Assembly: GCA_026874595.1 (NCBI GenBank)
Contig: CM049318.1
Coordinates: 8,036,741-8,100,740 of the forward strand
Origin: Sipunculus nudus
Lineage: Eukaryota > Annelida > Sipuncula > Golfingiida > Sipunculidae
Length of the DNA: 64,000 nucleotides
Direction: 5' to 3'
The translations under genes and the position numbers were made by a program. Shown one piece after another: positions 21,601 to 32,677 of the stretch; position 1 is the stretch's first letter, and every line of letters starts with the position of its first letter. Below the pieces are notes generated by a model that did no database searches, was not told where the DNA came from, and saw nothing but the letters and a program-made list of their open reading frames with translations.

Positions 21601-24600
21601 ATATAGAACTCAAAAAGTATACATTATCATCAAACAACAAATGATGAGTATCCCTAACATATAGAACTCAAAAAGTATAAATTATCATCAAACAACAAAT
21701 GATGAGTACCCCTAACATATAGAACTCAAAAAGTATAAATTATCATCAAACAACAAATGATGAGTATCCCTAACATATAGAACTCAAGAAGTATAAATTA
21801 TCATCAAACAACAAATGATGAGTACCCCTAACATATAGAACTCAAAAAGTATAAATTATCATCAAACAACAAATGATGAGTACCCCTAACATATAGAACT
21901 CAAAAAGTATACATTATCATCAAACAGCAAATGATGAGTATCCCTGATATATAGAACTCAAGAAGTATAAATTATCATCAAACAACAAATGATGAGTACC
22001 CCTAACATATAGAACTCAAAAAGTATAAATTATCATCAAACAGCAAATGATGAGTACCCCTAACATATAGAACTCAAGAAGTAAAAATTATCATCAAACA
22101 ACAAATGATGAGTATCCCTGACATATAGAACTCAAAAAGTATAAATTATCATCAAACAGCAAATGATGAGTATCCCTGACATATAGAACTCAAGAAGTAT
22201 AAATTATCATCAAACAACAAATGATGAGTACCCCTAACATATAGAACTCAAAAAGTATAAATTATCATCAAACAACAAATGATGAGTATCCCTGACATAT
22301 AGAACTCAAGACGTATAAATTATCATCAAACAACAAATGATGAGTACCCCTGACATATAGAACTCAAAAAGTATAAATTATCATCAAACAACAAATGATG
22401 AGTACCCCTGACATATAGAACTCAAAAAGTATAAATTATCATCAAACAACAAATGATGAGTACCCCTGACATATAGAACTCAAGAAGTATACATTATCAT
22501 CAAACAACAAATGATGAGTACCCCTAACATATAGAACTCAAAAAGTATAAATTATCATCAAACAGCAAATGATGAGTATCCCTGATATATAGAACTCAAG
22601 AAGTATAAATTATCATCAAACAACAAATGATGAGTACCCCTAACATATAGAACTCAAAAAGTATAAATTATCATCAAACAGCAAATGATGAGTATCCCTG
22701 ACATATAGAACTCAAAAAGTATAAATTATCATCAAACAACAAATGATGAGTACCCCTAACATATAGAACTCAAAAAGTATAAATTATTATCAAACAACAA
22801 ATGATGAGTACCCCTAACATATAGAACTCAAAAAGTATAAATTATCATCAAACAACAAATGATGGGTACCCCTAACATATAGAACTCAAAAAGTATACAT
22901 TATCATCAAACAACAAATGATGAGTACCCCTAACATATAGAACTCAAAAAGTATAAATTATCATCAAACAACAAATGATGAGTACCCCTAACATATAGAA
23001 CTCAAAAAGTATACATTATCATCAAACAGCAAATGATGAGTATCCCTGATATATAGAACTCAAGAAGTATAAATTATCATCAAACAACAAATGATGAGTA
23101 CCCCTAACATATAGAACTCAAAAAGTATAAATTATCATCAAACAGCAAATGATGAGTACCCCTAACATATAGAACTCAAGAAGTAAAAATTATCATCAAA
23201 CAACAAATGATGAGTATCCCTGACATATAGAACTCAAAAAGTATAAATTATCATCAAACAGCAAATGATGAGTATCCCTGACATATAGAACTCAAGACGT
23301 ATAAATTATCATCAAACAACAAATGATGAGTACCCCTAACATATAGAACTCAAAAAGTATAAATTATCATCAAACAACAAATGATGAGTATCCCTGACAT
23401 ATAGAACTCAAGACGTATAAATTATCATCAAACAACAAATGATGAGTACCCCTGACATATAGAACTCAAAAAGTATAAATTATCATCAAACAACAAATGA
23501 TGAGTACCCCTGACATATAGAACTCAAAAAGTATAAATTATCATCAAACAACAAATGATGAGTACCCCTGACATATAGAACTCAAGAAGTATACATTATC
23601 ATCAAACAACAAATGATGAGTACCCCTAACATATAGAACTCAAAAAGTATAAATTATCATCAAACAGCAAATGATGAGTATCCCTGATATATAGAACTCA
23701 AGAAGTATAAATTATCATCAAACAACAAATGATGAGTACCCCTAACATATAGAACTCAAAAAGTATAAATTATCATCAAACAGCAAATGATGAGTATCCC
23801 TGACATATAGAACTCAAAAAGTATAAATTATCATCAAACAACAAATGATGAGTACCCCTAACATATAGAACTCAAAAAGTATAAATTATCATCAAACAAC
23901 AAATGATGAGTACCCCTAACATATAGAACTCAAAAAGTATAAATTATCATCAAACAACAAATGATGGGTACCCCTAACATATAGAACTCAAAAAGTATAC
24001 ATTATCATCAAACAACAAATGATGAGTATCCCTGACATATAGAACTCAAGACGTATAAATTATCATCAAACAACAAATGATGAGTACCCCTAACATATAG
24101 AACTCAAAAAGTATAAATTATCATCAAACAACAAATGATGAGTACCCCTAACATATAGAACTCAAAAAGTATAAATTATCATCAAACAACAAATGATGAG
24201 TACCCCTGACATATAGAACTCAAAAAGTATAAATTATCATCAAACAACAAATGATGAGTACCCCTGACATATAGAACTCAAGAAGTATACATTATCATCA
24301 AACAACAAATGATGAGTACCCCTAACATATAGAACTCAAAAAGTATAAATTATCATCAAACAGCAAATGATGAGTATCCCTGATATATAGAACTCAAGAA
24401 GTATAAATTATCATCAAACAACAAATGATGAGTACCCCTAACATATAGAACTCAAAAAGTATAAATTATCATCAAACAGCAAATGATGAGTACCCCTAAC
24501 ATATAGAACTCAAGAAGTATAAATTATCATCAAACAGCAAATGATGAGTATCCCTGACATATAGATCTCAAAAAGTATAAATTATCATCAAACAGCAAAT

Positions 24601-24831
24601 GATGAGTATCCCTGACATATAGAACTCAAGACGTATAAATTATTATCAAACAGCAAATGATGAGTACCCCTAACATATAGAACTCAAAAAGTATACATTA
24701 TCATCAAACAGCAAATGATGAGTATCCCTGATATATAGAACTCAAGAAGTATAAATTATCATCAAACAACAAATGATGAGTACCCCTGACATATAGAACT
24801 CAAGAAGTATAAATTATCATCAATCAGCAAA
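18677..24831 (-). repeat. 58-bp satellite, 106 tandem copies, derived from the LINE EN gene
   Basis: All monomers are 58 bp. The motif CTGCAAA at 18677 and its counterpart CAGCAAA at 24825 are 6148 bp apart, exactly 106 x 58, so there is no net indel. The variable positions are mainly CAACAAA/CAGCAAA, AGTACCC/AGTATCC, TAACATA/TGACATA/TGATATA, AAAAAGT/AAGAAGT/AAGACGT and TATAAAT/TATACAT. On the minus strand a monomer reads FDDNLYFLSSICQGYSSFA in the EN frame, and the terminal copy next to intact EN reads YFLNSICQGYSSFAVADSS without a break. Because 58 is not a multiple of three, the frame rotates and the array is non-coding. Confidence 0.95.
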
Positions 24832-24835
24832 TATC

Positions 24836-24905
24836 TACGTTTCTTTCTGTTAATACCTGCTTTATATAGGGCGCCGAAAACATGTCAGCTCCACTAACAA
24901 CAAAT
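24836..24905 (-). pseudogene. LINE endonuclease N-terminal fragment
   Basis: Minus strand reads GADMFSAPYIKQVLTERNVD and IC before a stop, then in the adjacent frame LLIDDNLYFL running into the first satellite unit. The APYIKQVL...VDI pattern followed by a DDNLYFLN-like segment is how the N-terminal EN region of this kind of LINE begins, just before the catalytic E-H-W segment, which is damaged here. It shows that the LINE continues on this side of the array. Confidence 0.65.
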
Positions 24906-26998
24906 TATTCATTTTATAAAAATAGCACAATAGAAATCACAAAAATCTCTACGCTAGTTTTCGATATCGATTCCCTAACTGATATGAATTCGGGACAGAA
25001 CTTCTGGTCCAACACCATGCCTCCCTGGTTACTGCTGACATGTAATTTTGCACTCAGAGCAAGTCCTCTTTTATTCAAGAAAATATGTAAATATGTAGCA
25101 TTAACTCCTCTATCTGTTAGGTTTGCCCACTGTGGAGGTGTTCTATTCCCTGATATGGATTACTTATGAATAATGGTATAACCCCCCTGCCTTGAAAACG
25201 TCATTACCTGACCAATTGTTTGGGTAGGTGCTTTAAAATTCAGAAGATACAGCTTAAATTCAAGGATCAAGGTGATTATTTTAAAAATACATTGAATTGC
25301 TGAGCTGACTTGCGGTGTACACTTAAATCTAAATCAACTGTAGCCTTTTTGGGATGAAATAAGCTCCAGCTTCAGCAGTTAACATATTCATTGGGTAATT
25401 AAATTCCCGACTAAACACATGATCCAGTCCATAAATTTTACATATGTCTCAATACTAACCTAATTCTCCGCATATATACATCGAAACTATAACGAAAAGC
25501 ACTAAGGCTTAATCAAAACAAAACAACAATAGAAGTTTTGATATTAGACAGTCTTATAGTGTAATAAAAGGTTTTCAATGCAAACTGGAAGTTTTAGTTT
25601 AATTTTTTAAAAGAACAAAGCACAGTGACCTAGTTACCGTTTTGGTAAAACTTCTATACATCGTCCTGTATGTAGAATCTCAAATCTGTAGGTCCAACGA
25701 TGTCAAAACATGTTTGTCTAACCTGCAGACATATTGCTGACAGGACGACTGACAGTGGATCATCTCCTTATAGTTTTCTCAACTGATTAACTGATATGCA
25801 AGGCTTTCCTTTTAATTTAACAACACCAACAAATTGAAAACTGCCATAAGCTCTTTTATGAATTTCTATAGGATAAATTAACTTTTTTGTTTAACTTTTT
25901 GTTTGGTTTCATCCTTAATTTATCATTTTAACGAATCAAGCTTGGTTTTCAGCCCTTGACACGTTTAATTGCCCCTTGTGCTGTATTGACAAAGTGGCCT
26001 CAGTTATATCCTCAGGGCCAAGAACCGGACACGTGGCTGTATTTATTTTCCCTATGTAACATTTATAAAACACCTGAGGTTTGGGCCTAGCGTCATATCG
26101 ACCCTCTGGCATAAAGACCAGATTACTGGCGCGGGAGTGTCATTACATCTACGTCTGAGGAACGCATTATAAGGCCTTATGAAGATGCAAATATTTTCGT
26201 CATTTCTGACAACGCTTCATGGCCTACAGTTACACTGTCAAGCAACATTAACCAGTCCAATCGTTAGCATTCTTGTGTTAGCATCAATTTCATATAATAC
26301 CAAACATGAGCGAGAAAAGTTCCGTTTTAACCAAGCACATTGGTAAACCCCTTGGCGTGTTTGTTGAATTCATGACCGCATGAACACAAGCATGGCTCGT
26401 GCGGGTTACAGGACGCAGGCAGCTTGCAGGCGATACAGGAAATGACCCGTGTCCATGGAGACGGTGTTTCATTTGGGTTGTGAGCTCACATGGATACTAT
26501 TGTGTTTATTCATCATTCCTAGCATAATGTTGAGATTATGGGCCGTTTACGACAACATGAATTCAACCTGATGCAAGACCACTGCGATACATTCCCAAAT
26601 ATAACTTGTATCACGACTCGAGTGGGCATACCAGCTGAGCCCAATTATCCGATTGCCTACCGAGTCAGGTTGTCACGGCAAATTTTGGCCTCTTTTAAAT
26701 AATTTTCGTAATAAATTCTGATATTTAATCTTTTTTTTACCTTGGAATATGTTGTCTCAACAGTCGAACAAGGCCAAGTAAATTAGGGCTTGTGTATCTC
26801 ATTTTCTCACAAATCTGGTCCAAATGCAATTAAGCCAAAATTACCCCTCCAAGCAGTTCCAAACAAGCATTTGAACAACACGTCTTTAATTGGCCACAGA
26901 GATAAAAATATCTGACTGATACCATCAATTTTCTTTGAGATTATGCTAAACATACCTTAAAATCAAACAAAAGTTTTTTTATAAAGGCCTCCTGGGTG
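24906..26998. other. Unassigned stretch, possibly LINE upstream sequence
   Basis: The segment next to the LINE (24906-25170) has modest open frames on both strands, neither recognised; it may be LINE 5' sequence or host flank. The remainder shows no exon, RNA gene or clear repeat. Confidence 0.4.
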
Positions 26999-27472
26999 GT
27001 ACATGGTAAAAAACGGAAAAATCTCGGAAATTTTCGGGGAACTCGGAAATGGGTTATTCTCGGAAAAATCTCGGAAATAATACTGAAGCTTCAGAAAAGC
27101 AATCATTGACCGCTGAAAGGGTAAAAACAATATATAATACATATGTGAAATTTCGTACTAGTACTATATAATATCAAATATCCTAGAGGTAATTTTTCCG
27201 ACATTCGGTCCAAACATGGCCGCGCCTGTAGGATCATCGGGGAGGGGTGACGACCTTCTTGACCATTTAACAGTAGGCAATTAAGCGAAATGACATTATG
27301 TAGGACTCAAATGAAAATTAACATATGTGTAACATATTGTTTTTACCCTTTCAGCGGCCAATGATTGCTTTTCTGAAGCTTCAGTATTTTTCCGAGATTT
27401 TTCCGAGAATTACCTCATTTCCGAGTTTTTTCCCCGAGAATTTCCGAGATTTTTCCGACTTTTACCATGTAC
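26999..27472. mobile_element. 474-bp MITE with ~150-bp inverted ends
   Basis: Starting GTACATGGTAAAA at 26999 and ending TTTTACCATGTAC at 27472, the two ends align as inverted repeats for about 150 bp (to roughly 27150 and 27320). They share CTGAAGCTTCAGAAAAGCAA and CCGCTGAAAGGGTAAAAACA. Inside the ends, CTCGGAAA recurs about every 15-30 bp. No coding capacity. The right end abuts a poly-C run, so target duplication cannot be read. It is a foldback-type non-autonomous element. Confidence 0.85.
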
Positions 27473-27680
27473 CCCCCCCCCCCCCCGGGTTAAGGACTTC
27501 GTGAGCCCACATGACTAACAAACGGCTTCTGCTGCCCTCTGCACGGGTAGGGGATGATCATTAATTTTCTCTTTTTCTCCACTAAAACGAGAATAAACAT
27601 TCAGTCTTAGACTAACCAGAAGCAAGCAGCGAAAAGTTAGTGTAAGAGGCGACATTAAATTACATTTTGAACTGTACTTG

Positions 27681-27811
<131 letters not shown>

Positions 27812-27954
27812 CGTGAAACAATGGTAAAAAAGGGGCCAATATATTTGCAGAGAAATAGTCTCTCCCTGCAAGGACATGGAACAGAGTAGATGAGGTTACA
27901 CATCAAGTTCTGTATAATAGTCTCAGAATAATATATGTGCACATAACTTTGTCA

Positions 27955-27990
27955 GAAGCCTTTTCTAAGTCGATGCAGGACTACCGTGCC
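27955..27990 (-). pseudogene. Possible LINE RT motif remnant
   Basis: Minus strand reads [12 protein letters not shown], close to the F-x-D-L-E-K-A-F-D-x-V block of LINE reverse transcriptases. Only this motif is recognisable; sequence on both sides is degraded. It could be chance. Confidence 0.35.
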
Positions 27991-28508
27991 GGGAAAATAA
28001 TTAATATCCTTCAATATCTTCCATTCTGTTTTAATCATATCTGTAAGATATTGTAGGAATATTTGTAGAGTGAGAGGACCTACAGTCGATCTGGCTAGTT
28101 GATATATTAATGTGCGTGTGTCGTAGGTAATTTTAATTTGTACATTCTCCTCTGTACGCTCTCTTTACTACTTTTAGCAAAATACAAGTGACCTGATAAT
28201 GACTTTAACAATGCCTTCATCTTATCAGCTGTTGGTTTGTACATGTGTTATCCCTCTTTTCACTCTGATACAGTATGCAGGTCGCTACATATTCGTGTGT
28301 GTTCGTGTTTGTCAATCTAAAAAAAGTAAAGGTTTCTTAATTTTTCGAAAATATAATTTGGCCTAACTGTTACATTCAGCTGTGAATAAAATGATCAATC
28401 ATTAGCTGATAACTTCTGTTAAAGCTGAAGGAAAAACATATGGAAGAAAAAGGAATCGCCGAGGAAAATGCATATGGTGTATGCAAATTATAAATACGGA
28501 GGTATAAT

Positions 28509-28513
28509 AAAAA
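28509..28513 (-). terminator. Pol III terminator of tRNA copy 3
   Basis: Five consecutive T on the minus strand, 6 nt after the tRNA end. Confidence 0.75.
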
Positions 28514-28518
28514 CTTGG

Positions 28519-28590
28519 TGGAGATGCCGGGGTTTGAACCCGGGGCCTTTCACATGCAAAGCGAACGCTCTACCGCTGAGCTACATCCCC
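28519..28590 (-). tRNA. tRNA-Ala (anticodon TGC), copy 3
   Basis: A 72-nt minus-strand gene, identical in sequence to copy 2 (TTCAAAC T loop). Perfect stems, G3:U70, anticodon TGC. It is followed on its own strand by ACCAAG and then T5. The surrounding sequence is duplicated together with copy 4. Looks functional. Confidence 0.96.
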
Positions 28591-28669
28591 TCATATAACC
28601 GAATTGCTTACCGTAAACATACCATCCGAATATGGTGTTCACGGTTGCCTGCGCACGCCCCTCGGTTCA

Positions 28670-29651
28670 ACGACTCCACAAGGACATGGCGACAACATGG
28701 AAAACCTGCGTGTTAGCTGGAGAAGGCACAAACCTAATATTTTGAATTCTTTACAGCCAGCTAGTGATTATTTTGTTGGTAGGCCTATTTCTACCCCCCC
28801 AAAAATGATAGTCGCCGAGATACTCGTCCCTGCTAAAGTAGGCCTATATATAATATCATGAATGGTCATTAATTTGTTGTTAGAATTATAATCGGAATTA
28901 TTGGGGGAAATAATTCAAATTGGTTGAAAAGAAATACCTGTAGATACATTGCTGCAAATGTTAACATGCCCTTCATTTTCACTGTCCATTTTCTGGAGGA
29001 TCTGCAATTATAAAATGAATCATTCTGTAACAACTTTTCTCAAACATAATTGGGTTTGCTTTCCATGTGGTCATAACGATAAAACTTAAAGATCATGATT
29101 TTTTACGTGTGTATAATCGCCCTTTTCTTAATAAAATAATATCTAGGTAGAAATAACTTTAAAGGTCTCCAAAAACATACTCGACAACCTAACCCGACCC
29201 TTGAAGTCGTAGCACGTGAACAGAACCACTTTTTGAAGCAGGCAGCAGCGTCTGTTGAAAGCCAGGTAATTGTTTTACCAATAAAATACATTTAAATTGA
29301 GTGACAAAATATCTAAGCTGTCTCCTTATTATTTAAAGGTTTAACAAATCTCCCTATATTTTGGCTCGATACCGTTCCTCCCGCTTCGGTAAAGTCTGTG
29401 GCCGCTTTGGATAAAACTTGACATTTTAATATATATGCGAAACTCTCCCAAGTCCGGGAAACCGGATATACACGGACACAACCCGAAGACATTCACAATC
29501 CTTTAAAAAAACGTTGATACTGATAGGCCTACTCTGAATCAGTGATTTATCCGCCAGGATTGACAAAATTCTTATCCACTATTATATTATATATTACGTA
29601 GGAAACAAATGTTTTAACTTCAAGATATTGTTTTTTCTGTAGTAGCGTTGG
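28670..29651. other. Unassigned stretch between duplicated tRNA units
   Basis: No gene or element recognised; short frames only. Confidence 0.5.
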
Positions 29652-29670
29652 AAATTATAAATACTGAGGT

Positions 29671-29676
29671 AAAAAA
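29671..29676 (-). terminator. Pol III terminator of tRNA copy 4
   Basis: Six consecutive T on the minus strand, 7 nt after the tRNA end. Confidence 0.75.
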
Positions 29677-29682
29677 GTTAAG

Positions 29683-29754
29683 TGGAGATGCCGGGGTTTG
29701 AACCCGGGGCCTTTCACATGCAAAGCGAACGCTCAACCGCTGAGCTACATCCCC
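29683..29754 (-). tRNA. tRNA-Ala (anticodon TGC), copy 4
   Basis: A minus-strand 72-nt gene differing from copy 3 at one D-loop position (GGTTGAGC instead of GGTAGAGC), which does not break the D stem. The acceptor with G3:U70, the anticodon TGC and the T arm are intact. The change lies at the end of the A box, so transcription strength might differ. Confidence 0.93.
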
Positions 29755-29872
29755 TCATATTACCGATATGCTTACCTTAAACATCCCCATTTAGTGCAGT
29801 TTCGCATACCGTAAACATACCATCCTAATATGGTGTTCACGGTTGTCGGCGCACGCACCTCGGTTCATTTAA

Positions 29873-29874
<2 letters not shown>

Positions 29875-29922
<48 letters not shown>
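29875..29922. repeat. (AT)n microsatellite
   Basis: Pure AT run at the left edge of the next inverted-end element. Confidence 0.95.
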
Positions 29923-29926
<4 letters not shown>

Positions 29927-29938
29927 AATAATAGGCAG

Positions 29939-30172
29939 GCCTTATTCCACTCCCCGGGAATGGAAATAAGGAAAGCTGATTTCCACTCCCCCTCACGGTA
30001 AAGGCTGGTGCAGTGTATAAGTATTTTGGGAAAAAAGTCACCAAACTGTTTAACAGTCTATTTCTGTTATAAATAGGCATGTCTATATATATATATTACC
30101 AGTAATTCTTGTTCAAGGATATTCAATGAGTGTGCATGATACTCTATAATACTGAGACATCAGGGGCATATG

Positions 30173-30243
<71 letters not shown>

Positions 30244-31085
30244 TTACATGTGTGCACTTAAAAAAGGTTTACGTTTTCACAATAAAATGCATTTTAAAGT
30301 GAAAAACGATACTGTATTAAACATAATTTTAAAAATATATGATTCACTTGAGTAAAACTTGCAGTGTACTTACATTCAAATTTCAGGCCAGATTTTTAAA
30401 GACAAATAAAATGTATTTTTTTCTGCAAATAGTTACATTTGTCAATTAGTTGGTTTCATAATTGTATAGGTTTATATATTAGGCATGGGTACAAGTTTTC
30501 AGTAGCTAAAATAGGGTGTAAATTGTTTTGACAACACCTGTTCCTGGCTCAATCCTTATCAGTTGATGGTTAGCACCTCATCAGTAGGGCCAGTCACAGT
30601 AGAGTCTGGGTCTCCATTTACCCAGACTAGTGCTGTCAGGTCTTGGCTAAGTGTACAGGTATATTTATAAAGTCTAGACAGTTGCAAAGGACAATACACT
30701 CTGGTTCGCAACTTCATTAATTTATCCCACCACTAGCTGATTTTATCCAAAACAATTTCAATGGCATGACTGTGGTGTCAAAATAAATGAACTTTGTTGA
30801 AAGAAAAACTAGAACTACAAGGAAACATAGGTGGCATCTACAATTGAGTGTAATAATAAGACTGTTGTCACCAGTGTTTGACATAAAAGGTAAGACAAAT
30901 AACCAACTTCTATTATATTCTATGCGGCCTACATGGCTGATAAAAGTGGATTTCTTAACTTACAAACATTTAACATTTCTATAATATAAACAGGGTATGG
31001 AAATAAGTATTCTTTATTTAAACTTACAAGGGGAGTGGAAATAAGCATCCCTTATTTCCACTCCCTGGGGGAGTGGAAATAAGCA
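29939..31085. mobile_element. ~1.15-kb element with compound inverted ends
   Basis: The left end (29939-29995) reads GCCTTATTCCACTCCCC, then GGAATGGAAATAAGGAAAGC, then TTTCCACTCCCCC. The right end (31029-31085), reverse-complemented, reads GCTTATTTCCACTCCCCC, GGGAGTGGAAATAAGGGATG, TTTCCACTCCCC. Each end is therefore itself a small palindrome built of GGAGTGGAAATAAG. There is no coding capacity, and an (AT)n tract lies inside. AT-rich repeats on both sides hide any target duplication. Probably a non-autonomous DNA transposon. Confidence 0.7.
30169..30240. repeat. (AT)n microsatellite
   Basis: TATG start then pure TA run inside the preceding element. Confidence 0.95.
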
Positions 31086-31524
31086 CTTCCTTAATAATAT
31101 TAATATAATATTATTAATAATATATATGTAATGTGTGTGTGCTTGTACGTGTGCTTTTCCACGCAATATATCGCAAATTTCACTTGTAAAAGGTTTATCT
31201 TAATGGAAAGGTGAGCTTTGGTCCGAAAAATTTGATCGAATATTTAACCGAGTCTGCATGCAGATCAAGCCAAATTCACATCATTTTACCAGTTTGTCCA
31301 CACTCACAGTACAGCTACAACAACAACAACAACGCTGTATGTTGCCCCCAATACAAAAACACAATAAAAACAATTTCTTTCTTTGTACATTGGTCGCCCT
31401 TCAACAAAATTTCATTGGATTTTTTTGGTGAGTTTTCTCAAAAGAAAGGTCTGTGCCATTCTCCACCACGCAGGTGTAGCATGTCGCCGACATGCCCTGG
31501 TAGAGTCGTTAAACCGTGTGGCTT
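31086..31524. other. Unassigned stretch
   Basis: A 116-codon plus-strand frame at 31211-31561 resembles nothing known and contains a (CAA)n-type low-complexity run. No gene call is justified. Confidence 0.45.
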
Positions 31525-32610
31525 GAGCGAAGAACTACGGAAGCGTATTGCTGCCACCTAGTAAAAGAAAAATAAATTATTTATCTCGTACGTACGACAT
31601 AGTATCTCGTACGTATGACATAGTATCTCGTACGTACGACATACTATCTCGTACGTACGACATACTATCTCGTACGTACGACATATTATCTCGTACGTAC
31701 GACATATTATCTCGTACGTACGACATATTTTCTCGTACGTACGACATATAATCTACATTGTCTACCAGTCATACACAGAACTCTCATTTTTAGATAGGTG
31801 ATTAAATTCTGTTGCGTATGGTTTTATAATAGGGAACCTGTCATAATGATGATAAAAGAAATATTGCCTTTGCCAAATTGAAACTATTTTTTGGAGAAGA
31901 AAGGTTCGGACAAGAGTTACAGTTACCAAACAGCCTGACTGTAAGTGTTTGAGAAAGGATATTTGTGGGGCAGGTTTCTGATATTCTAAATCGATTTGTC
32001 TAGGAACTAGATTTATGATGTAACGCACAGTGCAGTGGATCGTTTAAAATATTGAATGCGAATACAGCCATTGATACATGATTAGTGGGTAGCTGAACAG
32101 TAAACAACCCATTTTCATTTTGAAATAAATAATGATAAAAAAAATAATTAAAAACTATCACGCATGGACATGCGATCAATTTGTGACAGAAAAATATTTT
32201 GGGTTTAATATCTCCTGTTAACCAGTTTTATACGTTGTCATGGTTTTGTGTGTGAGTAAATACAGTCCAGGTGTGTCTGTTTACCATTACAAGACCTCGT
32301 GACCAGAGGAAAGATCTTGGTCAGGTCAATTATGAAAAAGAGAACAAACATGAATGTATAAACACCGCGAGAAACTTGAAAACAACCCTTGATTTGTGAA
32401 TTGGGCTGTACCACCACCAAGTGGCGTGAGCGCTGTGTTTGTTTTTCGTCGTTGATTGCGCCCGGGGAAAGCTCTTTTCAACTTGTGTAACGGATTTAGC
32501 AATCGGTTTTAGAACGAAATATTGACAGATACGGTAAACTTTAAGGAGACTACACTGTATTACATGTATACTTAATATACCATGTATGTGAAATGTTAAT
32601 AGTTCCCGTT
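31525..32610. repeat. Large inverted repeat, left arm
   Basis: Aligns in reverse complement with 33688-35195. Anchors: CGTATTGCTGCCACCTAGTA (31544) against TACTAGGTGGCAGCAATACG (to 35174); TTCAATTTGGCAAAGGCAAT on the reverse of about 31870 against 34720; CTTGTAATGGTAAACAGACA in reverse at about 32283 against 34008; ACATTTCACATAC in reverse at about 32590 against 33701. Divergence is clearly visible, so it is not a recent duplication. The 21-bp GTACGTAC minisatellite lies near its outer edge. Confidence 0.9.
31582..31753 (+). repeat. 21-bp minisatellite with CGTACGTACG palindrome (~8 copies)
   Basis: The unit TATCTCGTACGTACGACATA plus one base is repeated just over eight times with few changes. 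Each unit centres on a self-complementary CGTACGTACG. A frame through it gives the heptapeptide SRTYDIL repeated, but no start context or continuation supports a gene. A shortened counterpart (two motifs) occurs in the right arm at 35118-35151. Confidence 0.95.
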
Positions 32611-32677
32611 AGAAGCCACTTTTCGTGGATTTTAAACTCTCTACTACAATCGGCTCTTTCTCTCATATATACAGTGA

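Larger units (their letters stand above)
16866..24905 (-). mobile_element. LINE (non-LTR retrotransposon) ORF2 relic split by a satellite
   Basis: Read on the minus strand, recognisable pieces occur in the correct order: EN N-terminus (about 24893-24836), a 6.15-kb satellite, the rest of EN (18676-18130), a post-EN linker (about 18095-17660), a degraded zone, and a C-terminal Cys/His region (about 17070-16866). The RT core expected between linker and C-terminus is absent or unrecognisable. Frameshifts and stops occur throughout. EN motifs of the type YLPSSN, IAGD and RRGK-D-GAVILYK place it among AP-endonuclease-type LINEs; the exact clade is not determinable here. Confidence 0.8.
28485..28669. 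repeat. tRNA-Ala-containing duplication, unit A
   Basis: From AAATTATAAATAC to CTCGGTTCA, this block including the tRNA gene reappears at 29652-29867. Similarity extends on both sides of the tRNA, including CATACCATCC and AATATGGTGTTCACGGTTG, so the two tRNA genes arose by segment duplication rather than by retroposition. Confidence 0.85.
29652..29867. repeat. tRNA-Ala-containing duplication, unit B
   Basis: Homologous to 28485-28669. It is longer by about 30 bp because CTTACC-TTAAACAT and ATACCGTAAACATACC appear as two successive versions of one phrase, an internal small duplication. Confidence 0.85.

Noticed and set aside
18677-24831. CRISPR-like array
   Set aside because: Monomers are contiguous 58-bp tandem repeats without unique spacers, in a eukaryotic context; it is a satellite.
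24882-25169. 95-codon plus-strand frame as a gene
   Set aside because: Its start overlaps, antisense, the LINE endonuclease fragment; composition is unremarkable and no family was recognised.
31548-31751. Repeated-heptapeptide (SRTYDIL) protein
   Set aside because: Product of a 21-bp minisatellite; no upstream start context or downstream continuation.
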